DNA of 64,000 bases, taken from contig NZ_FMAC01000001.1 in NCBI RefSeq assembly GCF_900094555.1, positions 186,001-250,000 of the forward strand, given 5' to 3'. The translations under genes were made by a program, and so were the position numbers. The notes under the pieces were generated by a model that saw only the letters and a list, made by a program, of their open reading frames with translations, did no database searches and had not been told where the DNA came from. The DNA comes from Martinezella hainanensis (lineage in GTDB: Bacteria; Pseudomonadota; Alphaproteobacteria; Rhizobiales; Rhizobiaceae). Below are positions 22,218 to 30,425 of this stretch, in pieces (the stretch's first letter is position 1; every line of letters starts with the position of its first letter).

Positions 22218-22332
22218 GTGAGGTGATCTTTCGACACCAAACTGCTCCTTAACTTCCAGCCGATCAGCCCTCTCCGTGAGGTGGGAGCGAAAGCTACCTC
22301 GAATGACAAAGGAAGTGGGAATCAGTATTCCC

Positions 22333-23346
22333 TCAAGCGCTCGCCCGTTCGCGCTCTCCGGCAAAATCCACTGCGGCGAAAGCAGCCGCAATCACTTCAG
22401 GCCCCGCGCCCGGCTTGTTAGCGTCGGTGGAGAGGATCTGGCGATAACGGCGCGAACCCGACAGGCCGGTAAAGAGACCGACCATATGGCGCGCCACATG
22501 CTGCAGGCGCCCGCCATTGGCTATATGGCGCTCCACATAAGCCATCATCCGATCGCGCAGCCCGTCCCAATCGGCCTCAACGGCAGGCTCGCCATGGAAG
22601 CGATGATCGACATCCGAGAGGATCGCGGCATTCTGATAGGCGGCGCGGCCAAGCATGACGCCGTCGACATGGGTCAGATGTCCCTCGGCCTGATCCAGCG
22701 TCTGGATGCCGCCATTGATACCGATGAAGACGTCCGGCCAACGCTGCTTCATGCGATAGACGATATCGTAGTCGAGCGGCGGTATTTCGCGATTTTCCTT
22801 CGGCGACAGGCCTTTCAGCCAGGCCTTGCGCGCATGCACCCAGATCGCATCGGCACCGGCGTCGAGTACCCGCGTCATCAACTCGGGGAGCGCCTCTTCC
22901 GGCTCCTGTTCGTCGACACCAATCCGGCATTTCACAGTAACGGGTGCCTTCGAAATTGCCTTCATCGCGGCAACACAGGATGCGACCGTCTCCGGCGTCA
23001 GCATCAGGCACGCACCGAAGGTGCCGGACTGCACGCGGTCGGACGGGCAGCCGACATTGAGGTTGATCTCGTCGTAATTATAGGCTTCCGCAATTCGCAC
23101 AGCTTCGGCGAGTTTGGCCGGATCGGAGCCGCCAAGCTGCAGCGCAACGGGATGCTCGGCGACATCATGCCCCAGCAGCCGGTCGCGCGGCCCGTGGATG
23201 ATCGCATCCGCCACCACCATCTCGGTATAGAGCAACGCATGCCGGCTGATCTGCCGATGCAGGTACCTGCAATGGCGATCCGTCCAGTCGATCATGGGGG
23301 CAACCGCAAAGATTTTGCGGCCAGTTTTCAGCGCGTCGCTATACAT
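22333..23346 (-). CDS. dusA: tRNA-dihydrouridine(20/20a) synthase
   Basis: A flavoprotein of 337 residues that reduces uridine 20/20a in the tRNA D-loop using NADPH. The N-terminal FMN segment AVAPMIDWTDRHCRY is at residues 14-28 and the catalytic cysteine is C100 in NLNVGCPSDRVQSG. The FGACLM segment and the downstream INGGIQT and VDGVMLGRAAYQN phosphate-binding parts are typical of DusA rather than DusB or DusC. It is divergent from the next gene with its own promoter region. Confidence 0.93.
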   Translation of the reverse strand: MYSDALKTGRKIFAVAPMIDWTDRHCRYLHRQISRHALLYTEMVVADAIIHGPRDRLLGHDVAEHPVALQLGGSDPAKLAEAVRIAEAYNYDEINLNVGCPSDRVQSGTFGACLMLTPETVASCVAAMKAISKAPVTVKCRIGVDEQEPEEALPELMTRVLDAGADAIWVHARKAWLKGLSPKENREIPPLDYDIVYRMKQRWPDVFIGINGGIQTLDQAEGHLTHVDGVMLGRAAYQNAAILSDVDHRFHGEPAVEADWDGLRDRMMAYVERHIANGGRLQHVARHMVGLFTGLSGSRRYRQILSTDANKPGAGPEVIAAAFAAVDFAGERERASA

Positions 23347-23484
23347 GGGAAACCTTTCTGCCCGCCCTCTACACCAAATCCCTCAAAAACGCCAGTTTTC
23401 GTGGCTGTAACAATAATGCTAGCTTGCTGAACGGAGTCGGACGGCAGTAGCCCTCTGAAAAAGATGAGAGTTTCGAAAGCCCCT

Positions 23485-24180
23485 ATGAACGCCCCACTGA
23501 CCACAGTCATTCCGCCACCCGCCCCCGTCCTTCTGCCGATCGAGGGTGAGACCGAGCTTTTCCCCGTGCGTCGCGTCTACTGCGTCGGCCGCAACTATGC
23601 CGACCATGCCATCGAGATGGGGCATGACCCGAGCCGCGAGCCGCCTTTCTTCTTCCAGAAGAATCCGGACAATTTGCTTGTGTCGAGCGATTTCCCCTAT
23701 CCCGCTCTGTCGTCGGACGTGCATCACGAGGTGGAGCTTGTCGTGGCGTTGCGCAGCGGCGGCACGAACATCCCGGTCGAACAGGCGCTGGATTGCGTCT
23801 ATGGTTATGGCGTTGGCATCGATTTCACCCGCCGCGACCTGCAGGGCGAGGCCAAGAAGCTCGGCCGCCCCTGGGAAATCGGCAAGGCCTTCGATCATTC
23901 GGCGCCCGTCTCCGCACTCGCACCGGCCACCCGCGTCGGCCATCCCGACAAGGGCGGCATCTGGCTGATGCGCAATGGCGAGGCTGCCCAAAGAGGCGAT
24001 CTCTCGCAGATGATCTGGAAGGTGCCGGAAGTCATTGCCGAGCTCTCCAAGCTCTTCACCCTCGCGCCGGGTGATATCATCATGACCGGCACACCGGCCG
24101 GCGTCGGCCCCGTTGCACGCGGTGACCGGATCAGCTGCGCCGTCGACGGCGTCGCCAATCTTGTCCTGAACGTCGTCTGA
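23485..24180 (+). CDS. Fumarylacetoacetate hydrolase family protein
   Basis: A protein of 231 residues with the FAH fold: YCVGRNYADHAIEMGHDP near the start, PPFFFQKNPDNLL, the metal-binding HHEVELVVALR (His-Glu-x-Glu) and IMTGTPAGVGPV near the end. Relatives hydrolyse acylpyruvates or oxaloacetate; the exact substrate is not fixed by the motifs. The start is uncertain: ATG 23485 matches the usual N-terminus (MNAPLTTVIPPPAP), with an in-frame ATG at 23464. The gamma carbonic anhydrase gene follows 16 bases later, so the two form an operon. Confidence 0.85.
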   Translation: MNAPLTTVIPPPAPVLLPIEGETELFPVRRVYCVGRNYADHAIEMGHDPSREPPFFFQKNPDNLLVSSDFPYPALSSDVHHEVELVVALRSGGTNIPVEQALDCVYGYGVGIDFTRRDLQGEAKKLGRPWEIGKAFDHSAPVSALAPATRVGHPDKGGIWLMRNGEAAQRGDLSQMIWKVPEVIAELSKLFTLAPGDIIMTGTPAGVGPVARGDRISCAVDGVANLVLNVV

Positions 24181-24196
24181 TCGAGGAGGATCGACC

Positions 24197-24727
24197 ATGC
24201 CGCTCTACGCCCTTGCCGGCCTGACGCCGAAAACGCCTGGTCCGGACCGGTACTGGATCGCACCGGATGCAAGCGTGATCGGCAAGGTCGAGATCGGCGA
24301 GGATGTCGGCATCTGGTTCGGCTCGGTCCTGCGCGGCGACAACGAGCTGATCAAAATAGGCAAGGCCACGAATATCCAGGAGGGCACGATGGTCCACACC
24401 GACCCGGCCTTCCCGGTCACGATAGGCGAAGGCTGCACCATCGGGCATCACGCGATCATCCATGGCTGCACGATTGGTAACAACTCCCTGATCGGCATGG
24501 GCGCAACCATTCTGAACGGCGCGAAGATCGGCAATAATTGTCTGGTCGGCGCCAATGCGCTCGTCACCGAAGGCAAGGAATTCCCGGATGGCTCCCTGAT
24601 CGTCGGCGCACCGGCAAGAGCAATCCGGATGCTGGACGACACGGCAATCGAGGGTCTGCGCCGCTCCGCTCAGCATTACGTCGCCAATTGGCAGCGCTTC
24701 GCTCGCGATCTTAAGAGATTAGATTAG
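24197..24727 (+). CDS. Gamma carbonic anhydrase family protein
   Basis: A left-handed beta-helix protein of 176 residues built from hexapeptide repeats (for example VIGKVEIGEDVGIWFGSVLRG). Three histidines expected to bind the metal in a trimer are seen in MVHTDP and IGHHAIIHGC. It resembles YrdA/PaaY-type proteins, some of which are carbonic anhydrases while others are thioesterase partners. A GAGGAGG-like site precedes the ATG at 24197. Operon with the FAH-family gene. Confidence 0.88.
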   Translation: MPLYALAGLTPKTPGPDRYWIAPDASVIGKVEIGEDVGIWFGSVLRGDNELIKIGKATNIQEGTMVHTDPAFPVTIGEGCTIGHHAIIHGCTIGNNSLIGMGATILNGAKIGNNCLVGANALVTEGKEFPDGSLIVGAPARAIRMLDDTAIEGLRRSAQHYVANWQRFARDLKRLD

Positions 24728-24778
24728 AAAATTCTTACAAGTAACTGGCAAAGCGTCCGATGGACCTCCACCCGGAGT

Positions 24779-25177
24779 TCAAGCCGCGCAATTAGCACAA
24801 TGGCCGCGAATTTCGATGGTCGACTTCTCAGCCTTGAACTTCTGCGACTTCAGCCAGTCCATCAACCGGTGATCCACTTCGTGATCGTGGAACTCGATCA
24901 CCTGGCCGCAGCTTTCGCAGATGGCGAAGGCGACCAGACCGTGGCTGTGGCAATCCTCATGCGGATGCGCGCAGGCGACGAAGGAGTTGATACTCTCAAG
25001 CCGATGCACCACGCCATATTCCAGCAGCTTGTCCAGCGCGCGATAGACCTGCAGCGGCGCGCGAAAACCCTGATCGCGCAGCTTGTCCAGGATAGTATAG
25101 GCGCTAAGCGGCGCTTCCGCCTTGGTCAGGACATCGAAAACGAGGGACTGGTTCTTGGTGAGCATCGGAGTGGTCAT
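24779..25177 (-). CDS. zur: Zinc uptake regulator (Fur family)
   Basis: A Fur-family repressor of 132 residues. The winged helix is residues ~10-80 (GFRAPLQVYRALDKLLEYGVVHRL); metal sites are seen in CAHPHEDCHSH, ICESCGQVIEFHDHEVD and the C-terminal GHCANC. Its linkage to znuB (ATGA overlap) and znuC, opposite znuA, makes Zur the clear choice over Fur or Irr. With zinc bound it should repress znuA, znuCB-zur and zigA at the palindromes described below. Confidence 0.93.
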   Translation of the reverse strand: MTTPMLTKNQSLVFDVLTKAEAPLSAYTILDKLRDQGFRAPLQVYRALDKLLEYGVVHRLESINSFVACAHPHEDCHSHGLVAFAICESCGQVIEFHDHEVDHRLMDWLKSQKFKAEKSTIEIRGHCANCAA

Positions 25178-26001
25178 GATGACTGTCCTCTCTGTTGCGC
25201 CGCTGGCGTGCCGGCCCTGCGAACGAGGGGCAGCAGACTGATGATAAACAGGACGAGCGCCGCGACGACGATGGAAGGTCCGGACGGCGTATCATAGCGC
25301 AGCGATCCGAAAAGCCCGCCAACAACAGCGATGGCGCCGAGCAACGACGCGAAAATCGCCATTGTCTCCGGTGTCGCGGCAAAGCGGCGCGCGGTGGCCG
25401 CGGGAATGATCAACAGCGCGGTGATAAGGAGAATGCCGACGATCTTCATGGCGATCGCGATCACGACGGCCATCAGCAGCATGAAGAACAGCCTTGCGCG
25501 CTCCGGCCGCAGTCCCTCGGCCTCTGCAAGCTCCGGATTGACCGTCGAAGCCAAAAGCGGCCGCCAGAGCCAGGCAATCGCCGCCAGCACGAGAATGCCG
25601 CCGCCCCATATCACCGCTATGTCGGACTGGCTGACAGCCAGAATGTCGCCGAAGAGGAAGGCGATGAGATCGATCCGCACCCAGCTCATGAAGGCGACGA
25701 TGACGAGGCCAATCGCCAGCGTGGCATGAGAGAGAATGCCGAGCAGCGCATCCGCCGACAGCGCCTGCCGCCGCTGCAGGAAGAGCAGTAGAATCGAGAC
25801 CAGCGCCGCGACCGCAAAGACCGAGAGCGTCAGATTGAGCTGAAACAACAGCGACAGCGCCACACCGAGCAGCGCCGAATGCGAGATCGTATCGCCGAAA
25901 TAGGCCATGCGCCGCCAGATGATGAAGCAGCCAAGCGGCCCGGTTGTCAGTGCCAGCCCGACGCCGGCAACGACCGCGCGCAGGAAGAAATCGTCAAACA
26001 T
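25174..26001 (-). CDS. znuB: Zinc ABC transporter permease
   Basis: The protein has 275 residues and about eight membrane helices, in the family of metal ABC permeases (ABC-3). It starts MFDDFFLRAVVAGVGLALTTGPLGCFIIWRRMAYFGDTISHSALLG, in which the last motif is diagnostic. I chose ATG 26001 with GGGAGAGCG upstream; the codons before it belong to the histidine-rich end of znuC. It overlaps znuC by eight bases and zur by four. Confidence 0.93.
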   Translation of the reverse strand: MFDDFFLRAVVAGVGLALTTGPLGCFIIWRRMAYFGDTISHSALLGVALSLLFQLNLTLSVFAVAALVSILLLFLQRRQALSADALLGILSHATLAIGLVIVAFMSWVRIDLIAFLFGDILAVSQSDIAVIWGGGILVLAAIAWLWRPLLASTVNPELAEAEGLRPERARLFFMLLMAVVIAIAMKIVGILLITALLIIPAATARRFAATPETMAIFASLLGAIAVVGGLFGSLRYDTPSGPSIVVAALVLFIISLLPLVRRAGTPAAQQRGQSS

Positions 26002-26881
26002 GGCGCTCTCCCTCGGCATGGTCATGGCCGTGATGGTGATCATCGTGATCGTGGTGATGTTCGTCATGCTCATGATGGTGGTGGCCATCATCGGCGTGGC
26101 AATGGTCCGTGATCGAGCCGTCCTCGTGCTGCACGCGGCCGTCAGGCAGATGCGTATGGTCGTGATGGTGGCTGTAGATGGCCAGGGACTGCGCCGCCCG
26201 CGTGCCGAACAGCTTCACATATTCGGGGCTCTGGCTGACAGTTTGCGGCGTGCCGCGGCAGCAGACATGGCCGTTCATGCAAACCACCGTATCCGTCGCC
26301 GCCATGACAACGTGCAAATCATGCGAAATCAACAGGATACCGCAGCCCTCTGTATTCCGGATCGACTTGATGAGATCGTAAAGCGCGATCTCGCCGTTGA
26401 AATCCACGCCCTGTACAGGTTCATCGAGAACGAGCAGGTCAGGCTTGCGGGCAATGGCGCGTGCAAGCAGCGCCCGCTGGAATTCTCCACCTGAAAGGTG
26501 CTGCACCTCTGCTTTCGCGAGATGGGCAATGCCAACCGATTCCAAAGCGCCGATCAGCTCGCGTTCGGGCAAAGGTCCCGTCAACGTCATCAGACGCTGA
26601 ACGCTGAGCGGCAAGGTCCAATCGATGGCAAGCTTTTGCGGCACGTAGCCAACCTTCAGGCCAGCTATCCGCTCGACGCGCCCCTCGTCCGGTTTCATGA
26701 CGCCGATCGCCGTCTTGGCGCTGGTCGATTTGCCGGAGCCGTTCGGGCCGATCAGGGTGACGATCTCACCGCGGTTCACGGAAAAATCGACACCGCGCAC
26801 CAGCCAGCGGCCGCCGCGGCGGACGCCGACATCATGGAGCGACACGAGCGGCCGGCTCTTGCTGTCGATGGAAGAAAGCAT
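25994..26881 (-). CDS. znuC: Zinc ABC transporter ATP-binding protein with histidine-rich tail
   Basis: An ABC ATPase of 295 residues. Walker A GPNGSGKST is at 45-53, the signature LSGGEFQR at 129-136 and Walker B LLVLDEPVQGVD at 149-160. The C-terminal ~58 residues (238-295) contain about 23 histidines with many Asp and Glu, a likely zinc-buffering or sensing tail. The start is ATG 26881, which gives a normal N-terminus. It is the first gene of znuC-znuB-zur, divergent from znuA. Confidence 0.93.
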   Translation of the reverse strand: MLSSIDSKSRPLVSLHDVGVRRGGRWLVRGVDFSVNRGEIVTLIGPNGSGKSTSAKTAIGVMKPDEGRVERIAGLKVGYVPQKLAIDWTLPLSVQRLMTLTGPLPERELIGALESVGIAHLAKAEVQHLSGGEFQRALLARAIARKPDLLVLDEPVQGVDFNGEIALYDLIKSIRNTEGCGILLISHDLHVVMAATDTVVCMNGHVCCRGTPQTVSQSPEYVKLFGTRAAQSLAIYSHHHDHTHLPDGRVQHEDGSITDHCHADDGHHHHEHDEHHHDHDDHHHGHDHAEGERHV

Positions 26882-26920
26882 GAAATTTCCAATTGCACTA
26901 TTGCGCCATGCTATCGCACA

Positions 26921-26958
26921 CGTTATAGCATAACGCAATTGATGTAATAACATAACAG
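26921..26958. promoter_or_regulatory. Zur operator region between znuC and znuA
   Basis: A perfect-arm palindrome CGTTATAGCATAACG lies at 26921-26935 and a second related AT-rich dyad, ATGTAATAACAT, at 26942-26953. Both are placed in the 100-base gap between the divergent znuCB-zur and znuA starts. Together with the site before zigA they fit the rhizobial Zur consensus of AT-rich dyads with GTAAT/GTTAT arms. Confidence 0.75.
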
Positions 26959-26981
26959 ACCCATTCAAGGGCATTTATCGC

Positions 26982-27956
26982 ATGAACGCAGCAAAAGCTT
27001 TCCTTCCCCTCGCCGCCTCCCTTCTCCTTTCAGGTCTGCTTGTGAGTACGGCTGCCACCGCAGCCGATGCTCCGCGCGTCGTCGTCTCCATCAAGCCGAT
27101 CCATTCGCTGGTCGCCGCGATCATGCAAGGGGTCGGTACGCCGGATCTGATTGTCGATGGCGCCGCCTCGCCGCACACTTACGCGTTCAAGCCGTCGAAT
27201 GCCCGAAGCCTGCAAGAGGCACAGCTGGTCTTCTGGGTCGGGCCTGGCATGGAAGCCTTCCTGCAAAAGCCGCTCGCCTCTCTTGGTGCCAACGCCACCG
27301 TCGTCGAGCTTGATGACGCACCGGGAATAACGAAACTCAAATTCCGCGAAGGCGGCGCCTTCGAACCACATGATGACGGCGACGAGCATGAAGGCAATGA
27401 CGATCACGCGCATGGCCACGACCATGATCATGGCGAATTCGACACTCATCTCTGGCTCGATCCACACAATGCCAAGGCGATGGTTGCCGAAATCACCACG
27501 TCGCTGGTCGCCGCCGATCCGGCCAATGCGCTCACCTATGAAGCAAACCAGAAAGCGCTGAACGACAAGCTCGACGCCCTGGATACGGAAATCGCCGCCA
27601 CGGTTGCTCCGGTAAAGGACAAGCCCTTCATCGTCTTCCACGATGCTTACCAGTATTTCGAGCGTCGCTATGGCGTGCGCGTCTCCGGCTCCATTACCGT
27701 CAGCCCTGAAACGATTCCTGGCGCACAGCGCGTGGCCGAAATCCACAGCAAGGTCGCCGATCTCGGCGCCACCTGCGTTTTCGCCGAACCGCAATTCGAG
27801 CCGAAACTGGTCAATGTCGTGCTGGAAGGGACCTCCGCGAAATCGGGCGTCCTCGATCCGGAAGCGGCAACGCTGCCGCAAGGACCCGATCTCTATTTCG
27901 ACCTGATGCGCGGCATTGCAAGCTCGTTGAAAACCTGCCTTTCAGCGCAAGGCTGA
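26982..27956 (+). CDS. znuA: Zinc ABC transporter substrate-binding protein
   Basis: A periplasmic cluster A-I binding protein of 324 residues that delivers zinc to ZnuBC. A signal peptide covers about residues 1-28. Metal ligands include H65 (SPHTYAF) and H156 (DTHLWLDP), and the mobile histidine/aspartate loop lies at 129-150 (HDDGDEHEGNDDHAHGHDHD). It is divergent from znuC and ends at a strong terminator. Confidence 0.95.
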   Translation: MNAAKAFLPLAASLLLSGLLVSTAATAADAPRVVVSIKPIHSLVAAIMQGVGTPDLIVDGAASPHTYAFKPSNARSLQEAQLVFWVGPGMEAFLQKPLASLGANATVVELDDAPGITKLKFREGGAFEPHDDGDEHEGNDDHAHGHDHDHGEFDTHLWLDPHNAKAMVAEITTSLVAADPANALTYEANQKALNDKLDALDTEIAATVAPVKDKPFIVFHDAYQYFERRYGVRVSGSITVSPETIPGAQRVAEIHSKVADLGATCVFAEPQFEPKLVNVVLEGTSAKSGVLDPEAATLPQGPDLYFDLMRGIASSLKTCLSAQG

Positions 27957-27970
27957 ACATTTCCGAAGGA

Positions 27971-27994
27971 AGCGAGCCCGCGCTCGCTTTTTTC
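27971..27994 (+). terminator. Intrinsic terminator of znuA
   Basis: A 7-bp perfect stem AGCGAGC/GCTCGCT with loop CCGC is followed by a T-run, 14 bases after the znuA stop. Confidence 0.88.
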
Positions 27995-28003
27995 ATCACA
28001 ACA

Positions 28004-28022
28004 AATGTAATGATATTACATT
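28004..28022. promoter_or_regulatory. Zur box before zigA
   Basis: A perfect 19-base palindrome, AATGTAATGATATTACATT, lies 15 bases before the zigA start. It is the best Zur-type dyad in the window and should place zigA, and any gene coupled to it, under zinc repression. Confidence 0.85.
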
Positions 28023-28036
28023 ACAATGAGGTTACC

Positions 28037-29242
28037 ATGAACAAGAAGCTCCCGGTCACCGTCCTCTCGGGTTTCCTCGGCGCCGGCAAGACGACGCTGC
28101 TCAATCATATCCTCAACAACCGCCAGGGCCTGCGCGTTGCCGTGATCGTCAACGATATGAGCGAAGTGAATATCGATGCGGCACTGGTGCGTGATGGCGG
28201 CGCCAATCTCTCTCGCACGGAGGAACAGCTCGTCGAAATGACCAATGGCTGCATCTGTTGCACGCTGCGCGACGATCTCCTGAGGGAGGTCCGTCAACTC
28301 GCCGAGCAGGATCGCTTCGACTACCTGCTGATTGAATCCACAGGCATTGCCGAACCTCTGCCCGTCGCCACCACCTTCGAGTTTCGCGATGAGGATGGTC
28401 GTAGCCTTTCCGATGTTTCCCGGCTCGACACCATGGTCACAGTTGTCGACGCAGCAAATCTTTTGGCCGATTATGGATCGACGGATTTCCTTGCTGACCG
28501 CGGCGAGACCGCCGGCGAGGGCGACAACAGGACCATCGTTGATCTGCTGGTCGAGCAGATCGAATTTGCCGATGTCGTCATTTTGAACAAGGTCGGTTCG
28601 GCTACGGCTGAACAACGAGACGCCGCCCGCAAGATCATTGTCGGCCTCAATCCCGATGCGCGCCTGATAGAAGCCGATTTCGGCGCGGTGAAGCCAACCG
28701 AGGTTCTCGGCACTGGTCGCTTCGACATCGATCGCGCCGAAAGCCATCCGCTCTGGTACAAGGAGCTGTACGGCTTCAAGGATCATATTCCCGAAACGGA
28801 AGAATATGGCATTCGCTCCTTCGTCTATCGCGCGAAAAAACCCTTTGATCCTCTTCGATTCCAGAGCTTTCTCAATCGCTCCTGGCCAGGTGTCGTGCGA
28901 GCCAAAGGCTTCTTCTGGCTTGCCACGCGGCCCTATCATGTCGGCGAAATGAGCCAGGCTGGTGCGCTCGTCCGCACAAGCAAAATGGGCCTCTGGTGGG
29001 CAGCCGTTCCTCAAGATCAATGGCCGCGCGATCCGGGCTTCAAGCGGGCACTGGCGCCCTACCTCGATCCGATATGGGGGGACCGCCGCCAGGAGCTCGT
29101 GTTCATCGGTGCCGATCCGATGAGCGAGCAGCAAATCACGGAGGAGCTGAACGCCTGCCTGGTCGAGGCAAACGGCTTCACACCTGAGCGCTGGCGGAAC
29201 CTGCCCGATCCATTCGCCAGTTGGAACAGACCGACAGCATGA
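28037..29242 (+). CDS. zigA: Zur-regulated COG0523 GTPase (zinc metallochaperone type)
   Basis: A CobW/COG0523-family GTPase of 401 residues. The P-loop SGFLGAGKTT is at 11-20 and the metal-binding CxCC motif NGCICCTLRDDLL is at 71-83 (C72, C74, C75). The C-terminal CobW_C domain follows from about 270. The long form with the Zur box in front matches ZigA/YciC-type proteins, which use GTP to deliver zinc to enzymes during zinc starvation. It is not cobalamin CobW, which is encoded separately at 50.1-51.2 kb. Confidence 0.85.
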   Translation: MNKKLPVTVLSGFLGAGKTTLLNHILNNRQGLRVAVIVNDMSEVNIDAALVRDGGANLSRTEEQLVEMTNGCICCTLRDDLLREVRQLAEQDRFDYLLIESTGIAEPLPVATTFEFRDEDGRSLSDVSRLDTMVTVVDAANLLADYGSTDFLADRGETAGEGDNRTIVDLLVEQIEFADVVILNKVGSATAEQRDAARKIIVGLNPDARLIEADFGAVKPTEVLGTGRFDIDRAESHPLWYKELYGFKDHIPETEEYGIRSFVYRAKKPFDPLRFQSFLNRSWPGVVRAKGFFWLATRPYHVGEMSQAGALVRTSKMGLWWAAVPQDQWPRDPGFKRALAPYLDPIWGDRRQELVFIGADPMSEQQITEELNACLVEANGFTPERWRNLPDPFASWNRPTA

Positions 29243-29421
29243 AGAAGCCGAAGGTAATCAGATTTCGCTGCCATTGCTTCGAATGCAGCGGCGACAACGA
29301 CCAGGCGAACGATAGATCGCGGTCCGACACGGTCGAAACGGATCGAGACATCACAAAATCAGGCGAAGACAACCCTCGCCTGATACCGGACGTGATTGGG
29401 AAACTGTTATTTGGGGCCTGA
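29239..29421 (+). CDS. Small putative protein translationally coupled to zigA
   Basis: An ORF of 60 codons whose ATG overlaps the zigA stop (ATGA at 29239-29242). The product begins with a basic stretch and three cysteines (RFRCHCFECSGD), then an acidic middle. The overlap and the Cys-His cluster suggest a real member of the zinc-starvation operon, possibly a metal-binding peptide, but I do not recognise it and codon bias is not conclusive. It ends at a hairpin shared with the convergent PAS gene. Confidence 0.45.
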   Translation: MKKPKVIRFRCHCFECSGDNDQANDRSRSDTVETDRDITKSGEDNPRLIPDVIGKLLFGA

Positions 29422-29437
29422 ACGCTAAGTTCAGGCC
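29415..29437. terminator. Bidirectional hairpin between convergent genes
   Basis: An 8-bp perfect stem GGCCTGAA/TTCAGGCC with a 7-base loop overlaps the stop codons of both convergent ORFs. There is no clear T-run, so termination strength is uncertain. Confidence 0.5.
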
Positions 29438-30153
29438 ACCAGCATGCCTGCGGGAACGGCGATGATCTCATGCATGACGAGCAAGACGCCGATCACTTCC
29501 GCCTTGGCGCGCAGCGGCGTCATGGTGCAGTGAAATACCTTGCCGGGCTCGATCTGGCGATAGGACGGATAAAGACACTCCACCTTCTCCCCGGTAAAGC
29601 AGGCATCGAGCTTCGCCTTCAGACTGCTTTCGAAATCTTCCGCACCGACGAATTCAGAGATGTGACGTCCCACGAGTTCCATCGGCTTCGACTTCAGAAA
29701 CTCCGAATTGGCGGCGTTACTATAGAGGTAGCGATAGTCCCGCGTCACGACAGCGACACGATCCGGCAGGCTGTCCAGAATGACATCGTTCAGCACGCTG
29801 CTTTCTTCAAAGCCGAACGCGTCGTTCCGATCGATTTTCTCGCTTGAAAACGCCCTAAGAACTTCGCCTGCTGCCTCACTTGCACCGCCGAAATAGCGAT
29901 CGATCAGCACCGAAAGCGATGCAGAATTGCGCATGACGCGCGAACGATCATCCGATTCTTCTCGGATGAGATTGTTCATGAACTGGAGCTGCATGTAAAT
30001 TTCAAGCAGACTCGTGGCTTTGTAGGCCAGTATAGCTGCGATAAGTGGCTCCAATTCGCGATCCAGTGACGCTACAAGCTCATCGTCGCCAAGTTTTATC
30101 GCACGCTGAATCTGATTACATTTCGTGGAGAAGGCATGAAAGAGTGCCAGCAA
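29431..30153 (-). CDS. PAS-domain protein
   Basis: The product has about 240 residues: an alpha-helical N-terminal half and a PAS domain in the C-terminal half (ILDSLPDRVAVVTRDYRYLYSNAANSEFL to the end). No kinase, GGDEF or DNA-binding domain follows, so it may act as a stand-alone sensor or adaptor. The start is decided by a perfect AGGAGG seven bases before TTG 30153; a GTG at 30177 would add eight residues but would place the ribosome site inside the gene. It stands alone on the minus strand. Confidence 0.7.
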   Translation of the reverse strand: MLALFHAFSTKCNQIQRAIKLGDDELVASLDRELEPLIAAILAYKATSLLEIYMQLQFMNNLIREESDDRSRVMRNSASLSVLIDRYFGGASEAAGEVLRAFSSEKIDRNDAFGFEESSVLNDVILDSLPDRVAVVTRDYRYLYSNAANSEFLKSKPMELVGRHISEFVGAEDFESSLKAKLDACFTGEKVECLYPSYRQIEPGKVFHCTMTPLRAKAEVIGVLLVMHEIIAVPAGMLVA

Positions 30154-30425
30154 AATTGCCCTCCTGTCCCTAAGCACAACAGGACGCAGGGGCCTCGTTT
30201 CCCGGCGTAGCCATGCCCAAGGATATTCAGCTTGGTGTCCGCTTTCTCACCAAACTTTCTGTATTGTGAATTAACATGACTTACCCCCACTTTCAATCCA
30301 GATGAGCGGAAGTTCTCGGGAAAGGAGAACTTTCTGAAATACAAGGCTTACTGGGCGTAATGACTGCATGAAGACCGGATGCAAATATACATGCAGAACT
30401 GTCGGTAACGCGCCGAAATGGATGC

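Noticed and set aside
28037..29242. Calling this GTPase CobW
   Set aside because: The Zur box and position next to znuA point to zinc; the cobalamin CobW is encoded at 50126-51181 within the cob operon.
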